Positions 32,908 to 43,102 of a stretch of DNA of 64,000 nucleotides are shown piece by piece. Each line of letters starts with the position of its first letter. Within the stretch, counting starts at the first letter, position 1. Origin of the DNA: Rhizophagus clarus (taxonomy: Eukaryota; Glomeromycota; Glomeromycetes; Glomerales; Glomeraceae); assembly GCA_015698045.1 (NCBI GenBank), contig BLAL01000011.1:374501-438500 (forward strand). Reading direction: 5' to 3'. A program made the translations under genes and the position numbers. A model generated the notes under the pieces. That model saw nothing but the letters and a program-made list of their open reading frames with translations. It did no database searches and was not told where the DNA came from.

Positions 32908-33556
32908 TTACAATAGTAATTAGCGTACTGATAGGATTTGAAGTGATCAGAGGATTGAATATCGATAGCCTTCCTTCTGATCACTTCTAAAAATGTACTC
33001 AGTGATCGTATATTATTTACATTAAGTATTTACCTATTGTATAATCAAAAAATATATTTATTTTCGTTTTCTCCTTTATTATTTCATTTTCAGTACGAGA
33101 ACACCACAAGAATTTTGTGAACACGTTGTGAAAATGAGAAAGCATATGGTCAACCCAATTACTACTTTTTTCAATGTGTTTATTTCGCTGCAACCACTGC
33201 AGCGAGGCGAACTCTGTGTAATTGTGGAAACGAGTTGTTCTATTTCTTGCTCGAATCGTCGAAATTCCAACCTCAAAGTAGTTATCTAGGAATTTGCGAG
33301 TTTCTGATGAATTATAGTTTTAATAGTCATGAGACATTGCAATAATTTAAGAAACTTTATTAAAGGTGTCGGGGAGCACTTATACTAAATAACGTCTATT
33401 TATATTAATCATTTATGAAACAAATAAAAAATAATTATTAATAAGTCATTTGGATTATAAAATTTTCCTAACCAGGTTTTATTTTCATTATAGAATCATT
33501 TTTTATTTATAGGTACAGTATACTTTTACTTAATTTGTCACAAAAGGTAATTTTAT
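32908..33556. other. Intergenic; weak minus-strand frame only
   Basis: A 65-codon minus-strand frame (33079-33276, LEFRRFEQEIEQLVSTITQ) lacks an ATG and has no recognised domain. Nothing else is supported. Confidence 0.25.
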
Positions 33557-34240
33557 TTGCTCATTCATGTAAATCATCACATAAATCGATGTTTGTTTCA
33601 AAGACAGAAAAAAAATGCTCTAATTTATATGGGAGAAGCGTTAGAGGCTCAGTACACCTACGATCGAACACATTATAAATGGGCTCGTTCCTCCTCTGGA
33701 TCCGTTAATAAGAAGGACGCCCTTATTAGGTCGTACTGAACGATCTTGCATCAAGGTCTTCCGAAAACGCTACTAGAAGGGATGCTTGTACTTAGCCTAG
33801 TAGTAAAGATCGAAAGAACCCTGATTTGTACTAAGAAGAGATCGGTGGATAAAGCGAATCTGTTGTAATTGATCTTAGAACTTTTAGTTTGTAGGAATTG
33901 ATATAGACTTTAGATTTTTTTTTTATTTCTTTTTCTTCTCATGTAACTTTGTTTGATGTATCTTGTATTTCAGCTGAATTGGATTTAAGTATTACTAATC
34001 CTTTTATTATTTATAGAGTAGAGTTAGTTTTTATTATGTTTTCTGCTTCTTGGTTTTGAACTGATTCAGAGAGTACGTTACAAACAGGCCGAGCCTAGGT
34101 TGATTAAAATAACAGGCGTTAGTAGTGCAAGAGCTTCGTGACATATAGTGATAGTTTTTAGTAAATTTTTACTTGTATTTGCCCTTTGTACTGAACATTC
34201 GACATCTTATCTGAAATAAATAAATAAATAAATTAATTAA
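33557..34240 (+). other. Possible retroelement 3' end
   Basis: A short frame ends WARSSSGSVNKKDALIRSY at 33739. It is followed by ~500 bp of less AT-rich sequence and then an AAATAAATAAATAAAT tail at about 34215-34235. The order (terminal ORF, 3' UTR, A-rich microsatellite) resembles a truncated non-LTR element, but I see no reverse transcriptase or target duplication. Confidence 0.25.
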
Positions 34241-34663
34241 ATAATTTATTAAATGTAACAGTATATCTTAACAAAGATTTTTGATTCTTTAGGACTCATA
34301 AACTCCTTTTTGAAAACTCTGAATAATAATATTATACAAGATGTTTTATAAACTAAACAATTCTTCCGTGAGCTATAGTGATAAAAGTACGTGACATCTA
34401 ATTAAATATTATATAAATTATAATTAAAATATTGTAATTTTTTTTTGAGAAAACGATTTACTTTATTTTGTCATTTTTTTAATAATTTTAAACTGAAAAA
34501 CAAATATTTAAGAAGTGGATATTTACTAATTTTCAATATAAATAGAATATGTCTTTTAATTCATTCATATTTATTGAAATTGCTGTAAATTGAAAGACGA
34601 TATAATAAAACAAAATTGAAAAATTGTTATTAAAAGATTAATACTAACTTTACAATAATACAA

Positions 34664-34816
34664 TCAAACCTTTTTATGACTTCTTAATACACGACTGCCT
34701 TTAACCAAGTTTTTCAATTCTTCTAAATTTTTATTTTTATCCTCAATCATAACCTTTAATTTTTCTATTTCTTCATTTTTTTCCTTAAGGATAGCCTTCT
34801 TTGAACTTTGAACCAT
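34664..34816 (-). CDS. Small coiled-coil protein or terminal exon (50 aa)
   Basis: A clean frame from the ATG at 34814-34816 to the TGA at 34664-34666. The sequence is charged and heptad-like (LKEKNEEIEKLKVMIEDKN, then LEELKNLV) and ends in a basic tail (RSHKKV), as in a short coiled coil. A possible acceptor (GAAAATAG) lies just upstream in transcription, so this may be the last exon of a transcript beginning in the GC-rich segment 34850-35090. A broken copy with deletions lies at 30195-30290. No known family is recognised. Confidence 0.45.
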   Translation of the reverse strand: MVQSSKKAILKEKNEEIEKLKVMIEDKNKNLEELKNLVKGSRVLRSHKKV

Positions 34817-34839
34817 TTTTATGGTACCTATTTTCAAAT

Positions 34840-35090
34840 AAAAAATAAAGTTAGACGACTAGGTCTTCTAAGTGGGCCGTAGTTTCACAGAGTTTTTCGC
34901 ACTCGGGCTTCCAAGCTGGTTCCCCCCCCAGTTGGTGGACTCCGGCACTTTAGGTCTCAAAGGCAATGGCTGTCGTTCGCCTCCCAAACAATATGCCCGT
35001 CTCCCCTTTTCCCATCAAATAAGTATCATATGGGTCAACGACTTTGGGTTGGGCGACTCATTTGGTAACATTAATCCTAAGATTTGACCT
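34840..35090. repeat. GC-richer duplicated segment, second copy
   Basis: Near-identical to 30300-30555. At 35090 the copy stops exactly where transposon copy C begins (GATTTGACCT then CCCTATAA). The other copy continues with TTGAGCAAG. Confidence 0.75.
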
Positions 35091-35739
35091 CCCTATAAAA
35101 AATAAGTGTCCGGATAATGTCCGGAAAATGTCCATAAAAATTATCTAAAATATTGTCCGGAAATTCTGGACACTGTGTATCCGGAAACTGTTCCAAAAAC
35201 ACTGCATTTTCGGAATATTAGGAAATTGTCCTGAAATTGTCTGGAAATGTATTTTCGTAAAATTTGCCACAAAAGATGATCAATGGATAGATGATCATCA
35301 TTATTCCTTAACCCAAAATTTTTATATCATAAATATATAGTATTTTTGCCTGCTCTGCAATTTTAATTAGTACGACAGAAAAGGTTTTGAATGTCAGTTT
35401 TGTGCTTTTTGCATTTTTTTACAAAATTAATTTATCCTTTTTTGGAAATAGTATCCAGAATTTGTCCTGTACTTTTTTATGTCCGGAATTTGTCTATCTG
35501 GTTTTTTTACTATGTCCAGAATTTGTTCAGGTTTAACTGTCCAGAATTTGTCCAAAATTTTATACCGAACAAATACTGGACGAATTCTGGACAAAGTTAG
35601 GACATGTCAAAATTTTAAGTATCAGAAGTGTGTCAGACATGTACCAAAAAAGTGGACATTTTCCGGACACATCAGATTTATTCCGGACATTTTCCAGACA
35701 TTTTTGATAACATTTTCCAGACATTTATTTTTTATAGGG
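35091..35739. mobile_element. CCCTATAAAAAATAA-family DNA transposon, copy C (649 bp, opposite orientation)
   Basis: It matches copies A and B along its whole length in inverse orientation. Flanks are GACCT and ATACC, so no 3-bp duplication is visible. The right side directly abuts another small TIR element, and the junction may have been rearranged. Confidence 0.85.
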
Positions 35740-35742
35740 ATA

Positions 35743-36005
35743 CCGAACGCCATGGATAATTCTGGCCGAATTTATAGTGCCGGCCAGGATTATAATTTCA
35801 AATGACACAAACCCGATATCTCATGACCCTGGAAGTCAGTGAAATAATCATTGACTATTAGTAACTGTCCCTGGAAAAATTAAAGCAGGGAGATTTTTTA
35901 TTGAATTAATCATAAGTAGCAACTATTTTGTTCATTAATTACTGATGATTCTGGTCAGCGCTATAAATTTGGCTCGAATTAACTTATAGTCACACGACTG
36001 TTCGG
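35743..36005. mobile_element. Probable Tc1/mariner-type MITE (263 bp)
   Basis: A TA dinucleotide flanks each side (35741-35742, 36006-36007). Short termini CCGAACG/...CTGTTCGG, and a longer inner inverted repeat (AATTCTGGCCGAATTTATAG facing CTATAAATTTGGCTCGAATT), allow most of the element to fold. No ORF. Confidence 0.6.
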
Positions 36006-36007
36006 TA

Positions 36008-37910
36008 TCGAATAGATGTCTGATATATTGAATCAAGTTTGGATACGGTACATAGGATTTTATTATAAAAATTCGCTATATCCAGTGTAATCAACTATAA
36101 AAATTCGGTTCTAGGAACTTTGGTTCAGTATAACAAGTTTTCGGTATAACCAATGGCGACTGTAATTTTTTTTAAATCATAATGATACCACATTTAAAAA
36201 AATAAGATAGATCATATAAGAAAAGAAATAGACAAACTGTTAAATATTAAAGTAAAAAAAAAAGCTCAAATTAGGAAATAACCTGCCTAAAAAATGAAGA
36301 AAATAGCAAATGTTAATAAATTTCCGTCCTTAAACCAAAAAAAACACTATAACTTTAATTAAAGAATATTAAAAAAATTCTTTCCATACTGAATAGTCAT
36401 TGATTACCACTTTGTTAAAATAAAAAGATTAAGTGAATAAAAAAAATATTGCAATTCACGTGTCCAGAGACCTTGAAGAAAAAAACCGCTTAAAAAAAGA
36501 AAAAATGAAATGTTATTCTAATGATTTGTCAAAGAGTATTTAGAGACAAGTATAAAAAAATAACCAATTCCTACACATCTAACTAAGTGTTCAAAAAAGC
36601 CTGCTGTCTACTAAAGAAAAACAAAATGTTGATATAAATCATGTTAAAATTTCGTAAAAAAAAATAAAAAAATAAAAAATTTACCGAAGTTTTACGTTCC
36701 AAAAGGGAGAGGAAAAAGAAAAGGCAAGAGAAAGATGAGAAAAAAGGAGAGAGAAAGTCAAAGGAAGGGGAGAGTAAAGGATAGGAGAAGGTCAAAAGAA
36801 TGAAGGTGAAAATAGAAAGAATAAAAAAAATGGTAAGGAAAAGTTTTATTAAGAGTATAAATATTAAACTTTTTAAACTAATTACATGATACGCAATGCT
36901 CATCAATTAGTATACTATTAAACTATGATCCAACAAAAGTGAAAAGAATTTAACTTTCGACATTTAAAATTTAACTAACTAAAAAATTTACACTAAAAGC
37001 ATAATTTTAAATTTAACCTTCGATTAAAGTATAAATCTCTAAAAATACAATCTAACTTTCGATTAAAGTAATTACTAAAACTAAAATTTTAACTATCTAT
37101 TAAAATTTAACTAAAAGTATAACTTTAAATTTAACTTTTTGCGCTAAACATAATCTTTCAATTAAATTTGCACTATAAGTATAAAAATAATATTATTGAG
37201 TTGTTTTATTCTGATTAATCTAATTATTACTAAGAAATTTTGCTACATATTGATAAATAAGTCTATTAAAGCTTAGCCTAGTGCTTATACAGTATATAAA
37301 ACTTAATTATTGAATCAGTGTAATAATAAAGTTTATTATTAAAAAAATAATTTTTTTCCCTTATAATCTCTTTTTTTCTCTTACGTTGATTAGGATCATC
37401 TTTTTTTTGTATTTTTTTAAAAAAAATTAACCAATATAATAAAAGAACTGTTAGATTTATAATCAATTAATATTTAATATATTGAAAAAATATCTTGAAT
37501 TGATTTTTTTCGGCTAATCCTCGATGATGTTCATTACATTCAAGATTATTTTTTAAATAAATTACAACTTCAAAAAATCACGTCAATGACACTACAATCA
37601 TCACATGCTTAATGCTAACTTGTTATGGTTTGATAACGACCACTTAACTGCATATTATAAATGAAATGCCAAAACCATCTCAGCAAAAAATCAAAACAGT
37701 ATCCGTATTCAAAATCTGTCATATGAAAAATGCTGTAGTTTAGTCTGTCAACAAATCATGAATGAAATTTTTTTTTAAGGGAAGATAAACCACGTGTCAC
37801 GTGCCGTGACTACCAGACCTTGGCAAAATATGATACGACTTTGCTTTTTTGACAAGTTACACATTTTTTTTTCTTTTAAGTTACACATTCTATTTTTTTA
37901 TTTTTTTTTT
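36008..37910. other. Long AT-rich region without supported genes
   Basis: 36680-36830 is purine-rich (GAGAGGAAAAAGAAAAGG) and gives a long, low-complexity Phe/Leu/Ser frame on the minus strand. Around 36930-37170 runs a degenerate repeat of TTTAACTTTCGATTAAA-like blocks. No domain, RNA or transposon ends recognised. Confidence 0.35.
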
Positions 37911-38038
37911 TTCCTTTCAGGTTACACATTTTTACTGTTCATTGCATGACCAATAATAAACGGTATTTTATCCTTTCAGGTTACACATTTTTACTGTTCA
38001 TTGCATGACAAATAATAAAACGTGTGTACGGTATTTTG
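37911..38038 (+). repeat. ~60-bp tandem duplication in the upstream region of the 38.1-kb gene
   Basis: TCCTTTCAGGTTACACATTT, then ACTGTTCATTGCATGAC and AATAATAAA, occurs twice in tandem (37912 and 37972). Less exact TTACACATT copies lie from 37855. It may hold repeated control sites because it ends ~50 bp before the first ATG, but this is inference. Confidence 0.7.
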
Positions 38039-38125
38039 TATTTAAAAATAAGCTAAAAAACTTTGCACCTTCAAACTAATTACAATCGCAAATGACTGAT
38101 TCAAGTCCTAACCCTTCTTCAATTA

Positions 38126-38695
38126 ATGATGATAATTCCAACACTTCATCAAATTAATGTTAATACTATTGAAGAATCAAATGAAAATATATCTCACGCA
38201 ACATCAACATCTATTCAACGACATGACGACGGAATAAATATTAATCGAGAAAATGTTATTATTTCAGAATATTCGTTCTTCTACAGACCATACAACGATT
38301 TTCAAATTTACCACATCACTTGTAAAGAAAAAACTCCCGACGAACTTATATTTCAATTATTAAATAATTGCCTATATTCATCTCATTATCTTTATTCAGA
38401 TGACATTTTTATCTTCTATTTTCAACAACCGAATGATAAGAGAATTTATCAAATAACCTGTGAAATGGTTCCACATTCACTTATTGATCAGTATTTAAAT
38501 TTAAATATTTATGGTATTGAATTTAAACAAAACGAACAACACCAACAACAACAACAACATTTTTCAGATAAACATAAAGAAAATTTAGAGTTTCATTTAA
38601 AACATTTTCTTTTTGATTATTTGGCACCAAAAGAAGTTGATTTTATCGATGAAAATATGAATAGTTCTGTAGCAAATAATTTGCAAAATGATTAA
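38126..38695 (+). CDS. Member of an unknown fungal small-protein family (189 aa), N-terminus shifted
   Basis: Single-exon frame ending TAA with NNLQND. The core (residues ~48-170) contains two related half-repeats: YHITCKEKTPDELIFQLLNN and YQITCEMVPHSLIDQYLN. Between them is FIFYFQQPNDKR. A Gln-rich spacer and KENLEFHLKHFLFDYL follow. It is about 85% identical to the gene at 51703. The paralogue's start aligns with an ATG at 38092 here, but that frame ends after 21 codons at 38155 because of a small indel. The present frame would start at the ATG at 38126 and replace ~20 residues. The core is intact, so the gene may still work. No known function; a sister gene joins the same N-terminal type to a DNA-binding domain. 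Confidence 0.65.
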   Translation: MMIIPTLHQINVNTIEESNENISHATSTSIQRHDDGININRENVIISEYSFFYRPYNDFQIYHITCKEKTPDELIFQLLNNCLYSSHYLYSDDIFIFYFQQPNDKRIYQITCEMVPHSLIDQYLNLNIYGIEFKQNEQHQQQQQHFSDKHKENLEFHLKHFLFDYLAPKEVDFIDENMNSSVANNLQND

Positions 38696-39209
38696 TTATT
38701 TACGATGAACGGGTGAAAACCCGCACATTTGAAACAGCAATAAACAAACGTTAATCAGCAAACTTTTATAATATCTTTTAGACCTGTTTTTATTTTTTAT
38801 ATATTTATATTTTATTATTTACAGTATTATTTTTATTGTTTATCATTTATAAATAAAATTATTTTAACGGGCGGAAAATAAAAAAAATCATGTGTCAGAT
38901 GTGAATCTTGTCTTTTATATATAATATTAGTATTCTTCAAAAGAAAGGTTTCTTTTCCGGCAAAGCGTTAGAATCACGTGATCATGGTAAAATTATTTGT
39001 CACCGGAATCACGCTCTCTCCTTTTTTTTCGGGTAGTAAATCCTATTTTTCACTCAGTTATTTGTCACGTACGTGGTTTCTTAATGTGGAATAAAGCCTC
39101 TACGGGAGAAGACGCTGATGCTACACGAAAAAATTATACGCTTCCATGTTTAGAAGATGCTCATGCATCTCGAAAAAATTATGGAACATATACGAATAAT
39201 ACAAGAAGT
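38696..39209. other. 3' flank of the 38.1-kb gene, then unrecognised sequence
   Basis: 38696-38790 matches 52290-52360 downstream of the paralogue. After about 38880 no match is seen. A 71-codon frame at 38997 has no ATG start and no recognisable motif. Confidence 0.3.
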
Positions 39210-40387
39210 TAATTCATCACCATGTTAGAGTCTTATGATTGATGAAGCAACTACAATTACCGATAATAAACATTTGGCAATTGTTAGTAAACATATAACA
39301 AATAATATTCCATATATGCGTTATCTTGGGATGGTTGAGCTGGATGGCAAAGTGCAGAAACTATAACAATTAACAAATTCTATTGAAAATTTTTAACGCT
39401 AAAACAATTAAAATTAAATTTATTGATACATTTCGATGATGTTTTTAGCTCATCTTACATTTATTTTAAGGAAGTTAATATCTTTCAGTCAGATTACGTT
39501 ATTATCGCACATATACAACCACATATTGACTCTACAATTAACAAAATTATATTTTATTGGCGATAATAATTCAGCAGCAACATACTGTGATTATTACAAA
39601 ATTACATAGCGAAAGAGAATATTCAGCCTGAAGATCTTCCATCATTCGTATATGATTACTCTTTAGCCATGGTCTCGATCCAGAACAATTACCCATTATT
39701 CCATTAATAATACACAATTATCACAATATGGAAATCAAAATATTGAAAAGAAAAGATTGTTTTGCGTGAAAAATTTTAACCACTTGTTGATAAATTTGAA
39801 TTGAAAAAAGAATGAGGATTGGTCAATTTTATCTACAGTCATATAAAATTCAAGAATTTAAATACCACGAATGTTGGAAGCATATTTTTGATACAGATTC
39901 CGCTTTTATAACTAATTTTCCAAATATAAAAAAACTTATACAAATAGGTCTTATTATTCCTTTGCCAAATGCCAATGTTGAACGTATTTTTTCACAACAA
40001 AAACTTCTTAAAAACAAATTACGAAATAAGATGTCATTAGAATCTCTTCATCGTTTTCTTATGATACTTATTAATGGTCCAGAGCTAGAAGAAATAGATT
40101 ACAAAAGTGCTTATGAATATCGGCGGTTTATTATGAAAGAGAGAAGATTTGAAAATATTGATGATAATACAAATATGTAATAGGAGTTAGCACAATTGTA
40201 TTGTTCATATTCGATAAAATAAAAAATAAAAAATATTTTGGTTTATAAAAAATTGAATCATATATTTTATTTATAAAAGACGTGCGCATTGCAATATAGC
40301 GCACATGATTTTTGAAAATCCTAACATGATTGAAAATTATCATGTGTGCGGTGCTAACATAAGTTTCGTTCTAAATTTTGAACACTG
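39210..40387 (+). pseudogene. hAT transposase relic
   Basis: Fragments in several frames follow the order of a hAT-family transposase. MIDEATTITDNKHLAIVSKH, near 39235, corresponds to the start of the catalytic core. A stretch full of stops follows. An open C-terminal part (39812-40180) carries the dimerisation region: IIPLPNANVERIFSQQKLLK, then KLRNKMSLESLHRFLMI. The right end at about 40371-40387 reads CTAAATTTTGAACACTG, the inverse of a CAGTGTTC-type hAT terminus. I could not find the matching left end. It is absent from the sister block at 52.5 kb, so it was inserted after, or lost since, the segmental duplication. Confidence 0.7.
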
Positions 40388-41996
40388 CCCCTAATTTAGA
40401 ACTGGTCTTAGATAGGAATCCTATTTTTTTTGTAAAAGTTAACCTTATCTCCCCTCCTATACTTCAACACTGAACTCATCTAAACTAAACCAAAACACAA
40501 GCATAAACTCCTTCAAAAACACTTCTGAACTACTTTGTAATTTCACACGTGTGTAAAAAATCGTCCCTCTACTAGGTCCCAGACTTTTTCTTAAATGAGA
40601 GTGTAACGTGATATATATTGTAAGAAGAATCATGTGATATCATGTGATACTATCATTTAGATTTATTTATCTTTAGGAATTCATTTTTGATATCTCCTCG
40701 ACTTTATGGATATTTTTATCTACTGTAAATACGTAAAATTAATTAATGTGGAATTAATTCATAAGTACAGTAACCTTGTAAACATTTTTTTCTTCATAAA
40801 GTTGAAGAAGATGATAAATTAATTGAGCACGATTATAAATCATATTTATTGTTATTAAGAGTTGGAATACAAGTTCCAAAAGATACAAAGCATATTATAA
40901 ATTTGAAAATCATTTGGTAGTTTATATAAAAGAATGAACGATTATTAAACCATTTCTTAAGCATTTGTGTAAATGGTTGGCCCAATAAGTTTATGGATGC
41001 ATTATAGTCTTGCATAAAGTTGTATAGATTGACTTATACAATGTAATACAAAATAATTTGGTGATACTTGCGATTTTTCTTTGATTATTAAATTATATAC
41101 CCTAAAGTTACTAATTACAAAAAGAAATTTTGTTTGTACTGTAACTTAGAAAAAAGTGTTTGAAAAGTTCACGCACTTATTTATAACTCCAAAAAATTTT
41201 CCGCGTTTTTTCCATGAATATCAAGCTCATGTGATCAACAAAACACCAAATTTGATTGGATATTCATGAAATTTACTCATTTGTTGACCGTCACCTGATT
41301 CTCATTCTAGGTAGCAACTGTATCGAAACCGTAAATTAAGCTTACAATTCGGGTGTTGCAGGTTGAACACTTACCACAGCGATGTGGTAATAGGAACGAT
41401 CATAGTTTTGTAATACGTAAATGACGCCTCAGATGACGACACAGATTAACAATATATGAAGGTCGTACAAATGACAGTTATATGTTTTAATACAGGACGT
41501 CAATGAAATTATTATTTATCCGTATAAGACAACAAAAGGATTCTGAAATTGGAGATTTACTGTATATAGAACTTCTGACAATAATCCAACTAAACTCCTT
41601 TTAATTTTGGAAATTTCCAAACGTCAGAACATCATTACCGAAATAATAACGGGCTAAATTTATCCGATGCATTATTGCGGTTGATCGGATTCACAAGGAT
41701 CAACAAAAAGACGTAATGTATTCGGATTTTCGCTTAAGAAAATTCGTTCGAACATGGAAAGAATTTTCAGGAATTCGATAAAATGTAAAACAACATATAT
41801 TTAATATTAAAATAGGTACATATATATATAGTAAATAAAAATACACATTAAAAAAAAAAAAAATGATTATAAGGCTTATTCTATATTCAAAGTCTGAGAA
41901 CCAGACATTTGACGATTAAAAAATTGTTTCTTATAAGAAATGGAGAAAAAAAAATTTTTTTTTTCCTATTAAACCTAAGGATTTTGCATTAGATTA
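40388..41996. other. Intergenic part of segmental block A
   Basis: No gene. 40680-41680 aligns in pieces with 52850-53590, including a conserved end ATTTATCCGATGCAT. Simple A runs near 41850. Confidence 0.4.
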
Positions 41997-42992
41997 TCAA
42001 TGCAAGTAAGCATCAAGATATTGTGATAAACGAGTTACAAGATTTTGCCTTTGTTCTAATGTGAGATCTAATGATTCTCGTTCCAAATTTGGACGAATTT
42101 CAATCCCATAATTATTTTTGTTGATTGATAAAGAAGGAACTATTCTACATGTTACTTGATACAATTTATTGTTATATTGATGTATGTGAAAAAAAATAAA
42201 ATTATTTTCGTTAAATCGAATATTTTCATTGTTAATTAATGACTCATTAAGCATTTTTATGACGCTATTAGATGATATCTCTTCACATTTAACATTGTAG
42301 GCGCAAGGATCATTAATTGGATTAAAAACGAAAGATCGTCGGAGAATTTGTTGATCTACAATATTATCATCGGTATATAATCGGGACTGCTGATGAATTG
42401 GAGAATGATTCTGGAAATTATCGTTGCTGATCTGTTTAACGGGATCAGTTAAATTAACGTTTACTCTTTCTATATTAAAATATGATTGAGACTGTTGATA
42501 GACTGGAGCTCGTGCGTAATAATCTTGATAATGTCCAGAGCTGTTTTGTTCTGTGGAACCAGTCACATCATAATTATTCATGTTTAAAGCATCTTCCGTA
42601 CTTTTTATATTCAAATGAGAATTATCAACATATGTTTGTGACTGTTGATGGGCTACTGGCACTTGTACGTTATAGTTTTGCCAGTGTCCAAAGTTGCTGA
42701 TCTGTTTCTCGGTGGAATCAACCACGTTTAAAGCAGGATATACTCTTCCGATATCAAAATGAGAATTATCAACATGTGTTTGAGACTCCTGATAGACCGA
42801 ACCTTGTACGTTGTTATAAGATTCACCAAAGCTACTCTGTTCCTCTGATGCTGCCACATTGTAATCGTTTGTATTTGAAGTTGTTGAATTTCCTATTCGT
42901 TCAATATCATCAGAATAAAGTGCAATATTAGGTAATCTATTATATTGATAATTTTCAATGTTTGAACGGGCTTGCGAATGATTTGGATTCAT
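41997..42992 (-). CDS. Q/N/S-rich repeat protein with the family core domain (331 aa)
   Basis: An uninterrupted frame from the ATG at 42990-42992. Residues ~45-215 are four degenerate ~43-residue repeats of the type STEQ-S-FG...YNV-PV-QQSQTYVDNSHxNI, rich in Gln, Asn, Ser and Tyr, likely disordered. After QILRRSFVFNPINDP comes the family core (~225-331): YNVKCEEISSNSVIKMLNES, FIFFHIHQYNNKLYQVTC, YGIEIRP, and LTLEQRQNLVTRLSQYL. The core matches the proteins at 38126 and 51703 at low identity but with the same motif order. A TATATAAA on the minus strand (43095-43102) lies ~105 bp upstream of the start. Function unknown; low-complexity plus small globular domain is compatible with a regulatory or scaffold role (inference). 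Confidence 0.75.
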   Translation of the reverse strand: MNPNHSQARSNIENYQYNRLPNIALYSDDIERIGNSTTSNTNDYNVAASEEQSSFGESYNNVQGSVYQESQTHVDNSHFDIGRVYPALNVVDSTEKQISNFGHWQNYNVQVPVAHQQSQTYVDNSHLNIKSTEDALNMNNYDVTGSTEQNSSGHYQDYYARAPVYQQSQSYFNIERVNVNLTDPVKQISNDNFQNHSPIHQQSRLYTDDNIVDQQILRRSFVFNPINDPCAYNVKCEEISSNSVIKMLNESLINNENIRFNENNFIFFHIHQYNNKLYQVTCRIVPSLSINKNNYGIEIRPNLERESLDLTLEQRQNLVTRLSQYLDAYLH

Positions 42993-43094
42993 GTTTTGAA
43001 CTTAATTTATTAATTTGAAAAAAAAAATGGCAAGTAAAAGATAAAAGAAAAGGAGGGAGATTAAAAGTTTATTTATTGCATGTATTTAACTTGA

Positions 43095-43102
43095 TTTATA
43101 TA
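43095..43102 (-). promoter_or_regulatory. Candidate TATA box for the 41997-42992 gene
   Basis: TATATAAA on the minus strand, 102 bp before the start codon, giving a plausible ~70-nt leader. Position-based inference only. Confidence 0.35.

Noticed and set aside
36583-36906. A 107-codon hydrophobic ORF on the minus strand
   Set aside because: Low-complexity translation of a purine-rich tract; no homologous copy or start context.
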